Positions 21,231 to 31,249 of a stretch of DNA of 64,000 nt are shown here, piece by piece. The notes below the pieces were generated by a model. That model did no database searches, had not been told where the DNA came from, and saw nothing but the letters and a program-made list of their open reading frames with translations. The stretch covers positions 1-64,000 of the forward strand of contig CAJNDS010000150.1 of assembly GCA_905221605.1 (NCBI GenBank), given 5' to 3'. A program made the translations under genes and the position numbers. Every line of letters starts with the position of its first letter. Position 1 is the first letter of the stretch. The DNA comes from Symbiodinium natans. Lineage: Eukaryota; Sar; Dinophyceae; Suessiales; Symbiodiniaceae.

Positions 21231-22739
21231 GTTGAGACAGGGCTTTGAACAAACAAACAGCGACGAGATGCCTTCCTTTTCGCACCAGCTCACGGAACGT
21301 CGGAAACCTGACTTCGAAGCCTGATGCATCCTGAGACAATATCGGTGACCGGCATGGTTTGACCATCGCCTTTCCTCCATCCCTAAAATCCGGGACGCCC
21401 AAAACCATTCCAGCCCTCCAACATGGTGAACCATTTAAAAACCCGCAGGCCGGGCCCTCAAATAACCCACTGGGCGTCTGCAAGCGTCCTACATTTCAGG
21501 GTCTGCAACCAAGGCGGCGGCGAAAAGCGGGCCCCGCTGTCCGAGGACGCCCTCGTGGCGGAGGAAGTCGAGGACGCGCTGCGAGGGCTGGGAGAGGGCA
21601 CTGCTCAGGGCTTCTTAGGGTTTCTTATGGGTTTCTTCTAGTCTTGTGACATCGCAACTTATGGATGAACGTCGTGTTGGCTATTGGCCTTTTGCCGCTT
21701 CAAGCTTAGAAGGCTTCAAGCGTTCGCAGCACGAAGGGCCTGGCGACTTTTTCACCTGGAGGCCAGCTATTCGCCAGGTGCCGCACGGGAATGTTGGAGC
21801 ATGCCGAGGCCATGCTGAACCACGATGCAGGGGTCGCTCACCTGGTTGTCTCATCGAGATCTTGGTGGTCCCGAATACTCCCGACTCCCGCATTTCATGC
21901 CGGCCAAGCGGGAAGCGAACTGCGACAGTGGACGAAAGGCCGCAAAGCTCGAGTCACCTGCCATCATCCCCTGGCCGTCCTTCGAAGGCTGAACCTCCTT
22001 GAAGGGGTTCCATGGTTCGCCAAAGTGCTCCGGGTCGATAAGAATCAGGAGGCAGGGCGGGGTTTTCCCGGTCGCCGCTTCTTGAGGATGCGTTTCTTAC
22101 CTTTCTTCGTTGCGGCAACATCTGGCATCTCTGGGGAACGACCAGCTGCTTCGTCTGCCTGGCAAACACGGCGCGCAGACATCGACTGCCTCCACAGACG
22201 AACCCTCACGGACCCATGAAGACAAGCCCTGGCACCTTCGAGGTTGTCGTTGCACTGCGTCCCTGTCCATGAGACTTGGTCATGGCCACAGAAGAGCCGC
22301 CTCGTCCGCGAGCACGCAATGGTTTCAGCTCCTCAGGCAACAAGCTTGCACAACAGCTCTGGTAGCCCTTCCAATGCAGCCAAGGCACTGTATCAGAGTC
22401 TTCGTGGGCTGACCCACGCCCTCTTCCGGTGCCGTGCATGGCGTACCCGCGACCGCCGCTCGCACCTCGCCCTCTGGCCCGACCCACTGCTCGCCGGGGT
22501 TGTGCGTCGCGGTCGTTCTGCCTGCGTCTCTTCCGTGCCTTGCCCGACTGCCGCTTCCCATTCAAAATCTCCAGTCTTTGCCTCAAAGCCCAAGATGATG
22601 GCTCTCTCGATGCTCTCTCGCTGCCTGTCTCCTCTTTGCATCCGCTGCATGGAAATTGGACTACGTCAGCCAAAAGGCAAGCTGGCCACAATCTGTCGGA
22701 CCTGATCTGGGAGCTCATCTCCTTGCCACCACTGTGAGT

Positions 22740-23901
22740 GCTCACGCGGAGTTTACCAATGCTGTGCTGCGGTCCTTCTGAAAGGTTGCCTCTGACATTC
22801 AAGTTGGTTAGCCAGAGAAGTCCTCACAGTGAGTCTGGAGATTGCTGACAGCGCTGCAGCAGCATCAGACACCAGGAGTCACAAGGTCCTCGTAAGGCGT
22901 CAAAACCTGATGCCTGCTTGATGAGGTTGTTGCCCACATCCAGCGTGGACAAGTGGGGCAAAGATGCCACCTCGACAAGAGCGGTTTGACAAAGGTGTGC
23001 GGAAACGTCGGCGTATAAACCGTGGGAGGATGTGGCGTTAGTTACCCTTAACTTGCTGCTTTTGAGCTGCTGCTGGAGAGATTGCAAGAAGCTTGTTGCC
23101 ATTGAGGCGTAATTCGCTGAGCACTGGCAATTTCTTGAGAGTTGGAAATGCGTGCAGCTGATTGTGGGCCAGCGAGATCTTCTTCAGATTCTTGAAGCCT
23201 TGAGCAGGCGCAGCATCTACTGTACAAGAACAGCACAATCAAATCATCACAAGTTTGACGGCATCTTGTCGAACTTTGCTCCGACCCAGCCTACCAATGC
23301 ACACTGCTCGATCTGATTGTGCGACAGGATCAAGGTCTCCAGAAGGGGGTTCTTCTTCGGGCTCAGGCCGTCCAAGATGACAATGCGATTGCGCGTGGCT
23401 ATGAGTGCCTTCAGCCCCTGAAGGGCTTCCAGGCCAACCAGCCTGGCACCGGGCTTTTGCAAACACGCCCGAAACCCTAAACCCTAAACCCTTTTTGCCA
23501 CTGGACTGAAAGGCTAGCCAGAATCCAAGAAACCCTAAACCCTAAACCCTAAACCATAAACCATAACTCTGGCTTCTTCAGAGCCATTTCATGGCCCGGC
23601 CTGGAGACTCGGTTGTCACTGAGGTCAAGCACGGCCAAGCTGGACAGGTTTCCCAGGCCCGAGATCTTGCGAAGCCTGTTCTTGGCCAGCCCGAGCCAAC
23701 ACAGACTATGGCTCATCTCGAGGAAGCCTCAGACCAGCACAGGAATCATCAGCAGCGCACGATCTTGAAAACGAAAAAAACCGATTCTGCCACGCAGCCC
23801 AAGGAGGTGAGGCAGTTGCCTCGCAACTCCACCTTCTTCAGGTTCTTGAATGACTCCAAACTGTCAATGGAGGTCAGCCTCCTGTCTGCCAGCAGCAGCT
23901 C
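22740..23901 (-). CDS. SDS22-type leucine-rich-repeat protein, multi-exon
   Basis: At least six exons. E1, ~23901-23799: ELLLADRRLTSIDSL...KKVELRGNCLTSL. E2, 23727-23601: GFLEMSHSLCWLGLAKNRL...LDLSDNRVS. E3, from 23442: LVGLEALQGLKALIATRNRI...LILSHNQIEQC. E4, ~23225-23090: FKNLKKISLAHNQLHAF...LRLNGNKLLAI. E5, ~22977-22895: VASLPHLSTLDVGNNLI. E6, from ~22825: WLTNLNVRGN. A basic Arg/Gly-rich tail may follow to ~22210. With GC donors at 23798 and 23600 and AG|G acceptors, the first consecutive repeats are exactly 22 residues long, which strongly supports these joins. Such proteins bind partners such as PP1 or axonemal complexes; the partner here is unknown. The start and 3' end are uncertain. 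The E2-E3 intron is built largely of telomere-like repeats. Confidence 0.8.
23471..23565. repeat. Telomere-like repeats inside an LRR-gene intron
   Basis: Two CCCTAAA tracts (~23471-23491 and ~23530-23565) lie inside the 158-bp intron 23443-23600. Seen from the gene strand they are TTTAGGG tracts. Confidence 0.85.
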
Positions 23902-23989
23902 CTCGGCAGTCCGAGCCACACAGAGAGGAACGAGATTTAGAGAGACATGAGCAGCAATCAGCAACATCCCTTCAGGTATCTCTCAGGCT

Positions 23990-25600
23990 CCTAACTCCCA
24001 ATATCCTGCTCCAAAGCTCTGTAGCAGCCTCGGCATCGCCGTTCGGGACTTCCGTCAGCCTGGGATGCTCCCAACCCTTCGGTTCCTTTGCAACCAGGCC
24101 TTCCAGTTGCAGACCAGCCACGCGTCCGTAAAGCGGAAATGCTTTGCCTCCAAAACCACAAAAATGCTACTAAGCACCCGTGCTGAAAAATACGTGCCGG
24201 CCAGTGCCACGGCGACTGTCTGTAAACACTCAGCACACCCCGACCCCAGCTGTCACGGATGCCACCTGAACGTCGCTTTCCGAGCTCGACTCACAAGGCT
24301 CCATGGCTCAGTCTACACCTGAAGGCAGAGAAGTGCAGTTGTTGCACATGGCAAAAGTTTCAGTACGAGTCTCGTCTCGTTGAGAATGCCTGGCCCTCAG
24401 CGCAGCGACCCTCAATGCCAAAACGCCAAAAACCCTTCGTCCCAAAGCTGTTATGGGAGGCTGTTGTGCTTGACGACGACGCCGCGTACTGTAAGCCCGA
24501 ATGCTTGTGATGAAGGGGGACCATATGAGTCCTGTTGTAGGCTGACTGATGCCGAGAGAAACGGGACGCCCCCACCCGCCTAAATTAACATTAGGCTAGC
24601 GCAAAGTTTTGCCACAAAATAGCCTAGGCTTGCAGTCCGACCACTCCACCATGCATGAGCAGAACCTTTTCACGAGCTGGTGGTGCAGCAACGCGGCACC
24701 CTGGACTGCAAGTCATGACCAACGCACGGGTGTGCACTGAGCAGCATGGCCTTGATTCTGCCTGTCAGCTACCCGTTCCTTCATAGGCTCGTACAACCCG
24801 AGCGTCAGTGAAGCCAATGCCTGCCTTCCACACGGGCAGAAAGCCCTCCAGGCTTCTAGGATGGCGAAAGTTCAAATCTAGTGAGAAGCGGGCTCAAACA
24901 CTGCACTCCCCAACGTATTCATCAAAGGCGTGCAATTGCTCTTGTAGCAAATTCGCCGAGCAGATATCACACCCTCTGCGAAGGCAGCACCCTAGTCCGG
25001 AGATCGAAGCATCTTCAGTTGACTAAACTGACTAAACGCTTGAGTTTCCTCCGCACGAACCCTCCCTGTATCCAGAAACCCTTGAACCTACAACAGGCCC
25101 CCTGTGAGCATCCATTACACCATGACATCCTGGTTGTGGCATTCACCCCCATCTAGGTGGCCTTCACATCATGATGGGCAGCTCCTGGAAGACGGCACAC
25201 TTGGACATGCACCACGCCATTCGACTGGCACTGCCAACAAAAGCAAGGATCGGCAGGGATCGAGCAAAAACACTCTCAGGAGAAGGGGGGGGGACCCTCA
25301 GCACATGCCTCGGTATTACGCCAGGCTTTGGGACGTTCCCCCTTATACTAACAGTCCTGAATAGGGAGTAGAGTACCCCCTTAGGATAATCCCGACTAAG
25401 GACTGTCAGTACAAGGGGGAACATCCCAAGCCATGCTTCTGGTGCAGGCCCTCAAGGGGCCTTGAATGATCGTCATGGTCTACTGTTCTACCTCGCTCCG
25501 TCGCGGAGCATGCGAGGAGCGCTGCGGCCCCCTTTCAAATTGACTGCCCCCTCCAAGTAAAGCTCGGAGGAAAATGTGCGATTTTTTTGGTGGTTTTTTT
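23990..25600. other. Poorly resolved region, one candidate exon
   Basis: On the minus strand ~24135-23990 reads KAFPLYGRVAGLQLEG then PRLTEVPNGDAEAATELWS, a plausible exon after a TTTTGGAG|GC acceptor; it may be an upstream part of the LRR gene or a separate gene. The rest holds no recognisable gene. A foldback element lies at 25320-25430. Confidence 0.3.
25320..25432. repeat. Foldback element with ~29-bp inverted arms
   Basis: The left arm 25330-25358 and right arm 25399-25427 are reverse complements with three mismatches, extending a few bases further outward (GGCTT/AAGCC). The shared core is TTCCCCCTT / AAGGGGGAA. The loop is 40 nt. The arm design resembles a small foldback or MITE. Confidence 0.75.
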
Positions 25601-25611
25601 AAGCGATTTCA

Positions 25612-25914
25612 GACAGACACTCCCAGGTAGCCCAGGAAGCCCGCGAGCATTCTCAGCGTCTTCACCCGAACTTGCTTCGGGAAGCGCTTCAGTCGGGAAA
25701 GCACCTCAACCACAAGAAGCTTCAAAATGGAAACTTTTTTGTGGCCTTTACGGAGAAGCTTCCAAGGGCTGTCACTACGGTTTTCGGCCAAGAATCTCAG
25801 CATTCTTGCCACTTCACCACACAACCCAGCCGCATCTTCTCTGCTGCCATGTCGCATCCTTTCCCACGGGGCGCTCGGACGGCGCGAAACGCAAGCACTC
25901 CTGGGCCGCAGCAC
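25612..25914 (-). CDS. Candidate exon, unidentified helical protein
   Basis: Minus frame with a protein-like, Lys/Leu-rich helical segment (WKLLRKGHKKVSILKLLVV, SRLKRFPKQVRVKTLRML) ending GYLGVSV and a stop. Upstream on the same strand lies the long CCCTAAA tract, which could be intronic. No family recognised; the opposite strand is also open. Confidence 0.3.
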
Positions 25915-25925
25915 ATTTGAGGGCT

Positions 25926-26067
25926 TAGGGTTAGGGTTTAGGGTTTAGGGTTTAGGGTTTAGGGTTTAGGGTTTAGGGTTTAGGGTTTAGGGTTTAGGGT
26001 TTAGGGTTTAGGGTTTAGGGTTTAGGGTTTAGGGTTTAGGGTTTAGGGTTTAGGGTTTAAGGTTTAG
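25926..26067. repeat. Interstitial telomere-type array (TTTAGGG)~20
   Basis: About 20 nearly perfect TTTAGGG units in one orientation, with slight degeneration at both ends. It lies between coding-like segments deep inside the window, so it is interstitial. Confidence 0.97.
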
Positions 26068-26370
26068 GGCAAAAGGGATCGGGAACTTGTACGAGCTGAC
26101 GAGATCCTCTCCGACGAAGAAATTCGAGGAGCTAGAGCCGTCATCTTGCTGCAGCGAAAAACATCAACAAAAGAAATCGACCGGCTCAACCAACCGCCCC
26201 ACCGAACAAGCGCCGAAAAAGTGAGCTCTCAAAAAATGCAAACCCCCCCCCCCCCCCCAACGCAAGAAATACCATCAGAAGCACATGATGTTCGTCCCAC
26301 CACCTGAGAAATACATGACAGGGACCAGAAAAGCATTCCGCAGGGGCACTCCGGGAAACATGAGTGTTTG
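26068..26370 (+). CDS. Candidate plus-strand exons, unidentified
   Basis: Directly after TTTAG|GGC at the end of the telomere-type tract, the plus strand reads LVRADEILSDEEIRGARAV ... KEIDRLNQPPHRTSAEK up to a GTGAGC donor at ~26221. A second block, ~26271-26360, follows an AACGCAAG acceptor: KYHQKHMMFVPPPEKYMTG then RKAFRRGTPGNM. These are the only good coding candidates on the plus strand. The minus strand here is also partly open (a FFVGEDLVSSYKFPIPFA-like frame), so strand is uncertain. Confidence 0.33.
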
Positions 26371-26635
26371 CACGCATGAGCTCCCTTTGCCTGTTGTTGC
26401 CACGCCACTGCTTCTCCCCCCTCTAGATTACAGTCTCTTTTGCACGCAGACTCTTAAGAAAGCTCTGTCTGGCCCATCAATTGTGCACAGACACCTGAAG
26501 CGATATCAAACTTGCCGGGAAAAAAGCAACACCCGGAAACGCATTATTCCCCACCTTCGGTGTGGGGTTCTTAGATTTTAAACTCAACTCTTCTCCTCGC
26601 CCGGAACTCTTCTCATCGCCCGGTCTACTTCTAGA

Positions 26636-26930
26636 GACTGCCTGGAGTGCCCAACCCCAGAGACCCTGGAGTGCCCAACCCCAAAGACCCCCCTAGAGAA
26701 TTCCTGGAGTGCCCAACCCCAGAGAGAATCCGTGGACCTGAAATGCCCAACCCCAAGAGACTTCTGGAATGCCCAACCCCAGAGACTCCCTGGAGTGCCC
26801 AACCCCTAGGACTCCCTTTTGCATCCAGGCCTCTTCGAACCCCTAGGACTCCCTGAAATGCCCAACCTCAGAGAGTCCCTGTGGAGTGCCCAACCCCAGA
26901 GACTCCCTGGAGTGCCCAACCCCAGTTGCA
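26636..26930. repeat. ~25-bp minisatellite (TGGAGTGCCCAACCCCAGAG)
   Basis: About nine copies of a unit containing GAGTGCCCAACCCC(A/T)(G/A)AGA, with variable spacing and an interruption TTTTGCATCCAGGCCTC near 26820. Confidence 0.85.
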
Positions 26931-27169
26931 AGCAAGAACTAAGAAAGCGTATTTGAATCAATGTGTCATCTCTTTTTATCGAGGATCAAGGTGGGGATGT
27001 CGAAGGTAAAATAATTTTATATGCACTCGTTTAGGATGTACCCCGCCCACTTTCCTGAAGTTCCGGGGCCCCCATCAGTGGGATGTGGGATGAAGGCCCA
27101 TGCAGCACGAAAGCATGGCAACCTTGTTAAGATCCACGACCATCTCGGCAACCCCTCTCAGTCGGTCCT

Positions 27170-29345
27170 TGATGATCCGGCTAACCTCCTTCGGGAGGTC
27201 AGGCAGCTGAGCCATGTCAGGAGTGCTGCCCGCCCAGCCTGGTGGATCTTGTGAAGTCAGTGGTATGTGCGACTCTGCTGCGGCTCAACGCAAGCATGGC
27301 AGGCACGGGTGCTCGCTCAACTCCATGCTAGCTGTTGCACCCATTGCTGAGCACACGTGTGGCAAAACCAGTAGCAGCACATGCTTGTTGCGAAGAGTTA
27401 AGGAGAAGATATGCCCAAGACACTCGCAGTGAGCCCAAAGCTTCAGCCCGACCCAAGGGCATGCGCCTACCGATGCCAGGACCTGGCCGAAGCTCATGTC
27501 CTTGTGCGGGAGCTTCTGTGTCAGCATCTCCTTGGCTTGATCCAACTGGGGCTTGTTCCAGCCCGACCGGGGGACGCACAAGGAGAGGGTGTCAAGCCTA
27601 GATCCCAAAGGACCCGAAGGCCTAATGGGCCGAAAATTTGCAGCAGAGCGTCCCACAGCATCACCTGAAGAGTTGGAGCAGGGACCAAGCTGTCATTTCT
27701 TAACTTTGGCTACCTTACTCGGCAGCAGTGTACCAAACTCGCCGACTCGGGAACAGCTGAGGCCAAGCACCCCAAAAGAATAGATGTCCTGAGTGAGCCA
27801 TACAAAAGCATCAACATGAGGCACTCTGAAGCACTCACTCTGATTGAGTAACATAGAATTACAGCAACCTAGCAATTAACATAGCAGTAATATCGCAATC
27901 GAGTCATCTAGTAACCTAGTCATCTACAAGTAGTAGTATAGTCATGGCCGCCCAGGCACCGCGGCCGGGCCCAGGGCCTCGCTGCGCAGCACCTCGGGGC
28001 TGGCCCAGTGAGGCGTGCCGCAGCGGTGGTGCGGCGAGGGGTGGCACCGGACCTCACCAGATCGTTGGGTTTTTGGGCCCTGAGGTGCGTTCTTAACGGG
28101 GGCTGAGTGCAGAGTGCATATCCGTGCACGCTCCAAACGTGTCTCAAGCTTCGATGACTTGAAGAGCTACGAGTAACGAAGATGTGCCAGGTTGCGGCTG
28201 CATGGCCAAAGTCACAAATACGGGGTACTGGGTGTCGCGATGACCTCGGCAAGCAAGGCCCCGCGCCAGACGTGTGCACTGGACGCTTTCAGAATGCTTT
28301 CTAGGTGCCCGACGAGGTGTAATCAATCAAGATGTTGGATGACTTCAAATCAGCGTGGACAAGATTTTTCTGATGGATGTAGCAAATTCCTGCACGGCAG
28401 CTGTGAGTGCAAAGCCAGGGCCACAAGAAACATCGTCCGCAAAACATCTCTAGCAGAGTCAACGTATCCGCCGAGGCCTGAGATGATGCCCGTCCTTAAC
28501 CAAGCGTGTCAGGGCGCGTCCACATGACCAGCCAGTCGTAAAGTTCAACAACGCACAAGTGGAATCACGACTTACAAAAATTGGTGTCTCAGCGGGATTC
28601 CGCATTCCTGACTGCACGTCTGTTTGTTTTTCTGCCTTCCCTTCTGGTTGTTCCTGACACACGATGGGTCCGTTCCACCCCCGCGCGCCTGACTTAGCGA
28701 CTTGGCTTCGGACTTGCCGTTCTGGAACATGTGTTGAAACAAGCGCGCTAACCACGCATGCACACAGTGCACGCAAGCAACTGGCGGGAAAGACTCCAAG
28801 AACAACAGTCGCCTGATCAACCCGACGCTCATTTGTAGGATTTTGTAAGTACCATCCATCTCTTTGCAGTTGCAGGCTCCCAAGGCTCAGGGACAGAGCC
28901 ACCGTCAACTCCCCATGCCAACGAAGTTTGTAAGGCCTCACTCGGAGTCGCCAAGTTCCGGCATACATCAGCAAGATAGCCCCCAGTGTGCAACATGAAA
29001 AGCTTGAAGCGGCAAATCCACTGCTGAGGTGCTGGTGAATCATGTCGAAGAGCGAGCCTGCACGAAGCATGCCATAAGCTGTTTCAAGCTCAGCAGAACT
29101 GGCTGTCCAAAATGTTCGCTCATGCCGTCAAGAAGCAATCCATCAGTTCGGAAATGATGTAGTGTCTCCTGAAGTGCACGGCGACCATTCGCTTTCATGC
29201 CAAACAACACACCTCAGCCCACCGGTTGCCGCGAAGCTGCTTCTTCTCCGGATCCATGCTGACTCCCACGAAGGTGCAAATATTGGGATGGCTCAGAGAA
29301 GCCATGACCTCGTTCCCGCCAGGTGAACTCCGAAACTCGAAGAAT
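27170..29345 (-). CDS. Protein kinase, TKL-like, multi-exon
   Basis: Kinase motifs appear in order along the minus strand. N-lobe: NEVMASLSHPNICTFVGVSM (~29320-29240). Hinge/helix D: LRAGSLFDMIHQHL (~29070-29030). Catalytic loop: VHADLKSSNILID (~28362-28325). DFG in RICDFGHAAATW (DFG at 28205-28213). Activation-segment end: GTPHWASPEVLR (~28020-27980). Helix F: QDIYSFGVL (after a CTCACTCAG acceptor at 27789). Later C-lobe-like blocks are KEMLTQKLPHKDMSFGQVL (~27540) and PDLPKEVSRIIKDRL (~27210-27150). The HRD motif is HAD, and DLKSSNIL is typical of TKL kinases. The glycine loop and VAIK lysine exons were not found and should lie upstream of 29345. Exon borders are approximate; substrate unknown. 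Confidence 0.75.
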
Positions 29346-29779
29346 GTTCGCCTCTACCGCATGCCATGTGAGGAGCTGGAAGACGGTTTCATTACTGAAC
29401 TTGGAACCCCAGCAAAAGACAAAATACTGTTTCTTAGGAGTCAAAGTGTGCCCAAAAACTAAAAATCATTTCCAAGTATCCCTAAGGGTTAGACACCCTC
29501 CGGAAGCTGGGGGCCAGACGCAAGCCTCCTTCAGAAGCTCGTACAGTTGGACACGGCGCTCACCTTTCATGTCCTCGCAAAGAAAGGCACTATTTGGTGG
29601 TTTCCGAGATTGGGGCACCTTATTGGGGTCGCTATTGTAAAGGAATCCTACTACTGGGGTCTATTTAGGGGTCCCCCTCTGTTCGTAAACCAGCATTAGG
29701 GAACTGACGACAGCCAAAGGCTTCCCCCCAGAAGTCCTTGACCGCCACAAGGTGTGTTCTTCGTGCCTGACCACGGTTT

Positions 29780-29850
29780 GCAACGGTTTAGGGTTTACGG
29801 TTTCGGGTTTCTTTGTTCAGGGTTTAGGGTTTAGGGTTTAGGGTTTGGGT
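29780..29850. repeat. Degenerate TTTAGGG tract
   Basis: About eight TTTAGGG-like units, some mutated (TTTACGG, TTTCGGG), upstream of the kinase gene on the gene strand. The adjacent 29.85-30.9 kb contains no recognisable gene. Confidence 0.8.
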
Positions 29851-30747
29851 GCTTGTGGGATGCTTTGAGCTGTATCGGGCCTGAAAAGTGCCACCAGCAC
29901 GGTCCACTTTGGGTTCCTCAGTAGATACAGATTCTGAGTGATTTCGTGTGCTCGTCCAATCCACCAAACCTGAAAACATGGCAGCGCCAGGTCAGTCAAG
30001 CATGTCTGCCGGACACTAAACTGGACGAGTGTCCAGAACTCCGCGATAGACAGTTCCATAACCGCCCTGCGAGATCCTTGAGACCAGTGTCAGCTCCTCT
30101 TTCCTGGGCATCAGCGATGTCCAAAGGCTAGGGGGCACATGGGAACTCTCCGAGTGCCACACGGCACGAGATAGTGACTGAGGACAGAATCACCTTGGTG
30201 GCCCAAGCTTCTTCACTACGGGCAGCGTTTTTAGGGGCTTAAACACACCCGCGCAGGACCCGAATAAAGCCCCCGTTTGCCCCTACAACGGTGCAAGGCC
30301 GCTGGGTCGTGCACTGCTTGAACAGGCAAGCTTGCACATGATGTTTCCACTGGCCAAGTTGCTAAGAATGTCCATGCCTTTGTGGCCACATACATTGTTC
30401 TCCCAGCGAGCAGCATCGAGCAGTCCTTAAGTTTGTTGCACCATTGAGCCCGGACGAAACGCGTCGCTGACCCAACAAAGCTGCTTTACCGAAGTCGGCG
30501 CCTAAATCCGAAACTCGCTACAGGGGGGGGGGGGGGGGCCGGTGCCTAAGCTTCTGGAACCTGGGACTCCCCCCCAAACGTTCTGCCTTGAAGCCCCGCG
30601 CCTTGGGACCCGTGCACGGAGGATGTATTCTGGAAGCAGGCAAGTGGAATGAGCTTAGGCTTAGAGCCTGGAAGGAAGAGGTTAGGGTGGTGTTGCTGCG
30701 TAGATAGCCCAGGGATAAAGTGCTAGATGGCCCCCCCACAATCGGGC

Positions 30748-30853
30748 CATGGCTGCTCTTCGCATTTCACGAAGCCACGAAGCTTTCGAAGCTAGTCTGC
30801 CATGACTGCTCTTCGCATTTCACGAAGCCACGAAGCTTTCGAAGCTAGTCTGC
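30748..30853. repeat. Recent 53-bp tandem duplication
   Basis: Two adjacent copies of a 53-bp segment (starting CATGGCTGCTCTTCGC and CATGACTGCTCTTCGC, ending AGCTAGTCTGC) differ by about one base. Each contains internal TTTCACGAAGCC / CACGAAGCTTTCG similarity. Confidence 0.9.
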
Positions 30854-30892
30854 ATCCAAACCTTCACAGCTTCTGCGCTCAATTACAGCCAA

Positions 30893-31010
30893 CTAAACCC
30901 TAAACCCTAAAGCCTAAAGCCTAACCCTAAACCCTAAACCCTAAACCCTAAACCCTAAACCCTAAACCCTAAACCCTAAACCCTAAACCCTAAACCCTAA
31001 ACCCTAACCA
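30893..31010. repeat. Interstitial telomere-type array (CCCTAAA)~15
   Basis: Nearly perfect CCCTAAA units from ~30895 to 31007, degenerate at the left end (AAAGCCTAAAGCC). On the minus strand it directly follows the SAM-like exon, its first bases forming a possible GT donor (TTG|GTTAGGG). Confidence 0.97.
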
Positions 31011-31098
31011 AGGATCGCTTCAGCGCATGCCGGACTACCAGCCGCTCCACCGGGGTCACCAGCCCCAAGTACTTCCGCAGCTGCGCATCTGTCATACT
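31011..31098 (-). CDS. Candidate SAM-domain-like exon
   Basis: After a CTTCTCAG acceptor the minus strand reads MTDAQLRKYLGLVTPVERLV then VRHALKRSL, resembling the second half of a SAM domain (x-M-T-x-x-Q-L-x-x-L-G-x). It ends at a possible GT donor that is itself the start of the telomere-type tract. Flanking exons were not identified. The upstream frame to 31242 is hydrophobic and less convincing. Confidence 0.35.
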
Positions 31099-31249
31099 GA
31101 GAAGCCTAAGATACAGCGATGCCGGTCGAAGTAACCTAGAAATCAGGTAGCAGATGTAGTAGAAGTAGAGAAAGAAGTCGAGTAGCACAGTGGCACAAGG
31201 AGCAAAAGTAATATAAAAGTTATGAACACAGTTCAAGGACAAAGTAATA

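Noticed and set aside
25926-26067. A chromosome end (true telomere)
   Set aside because: Unique, coding-like sequence continues on both sides and several other tracts in both orientations occur in the window.
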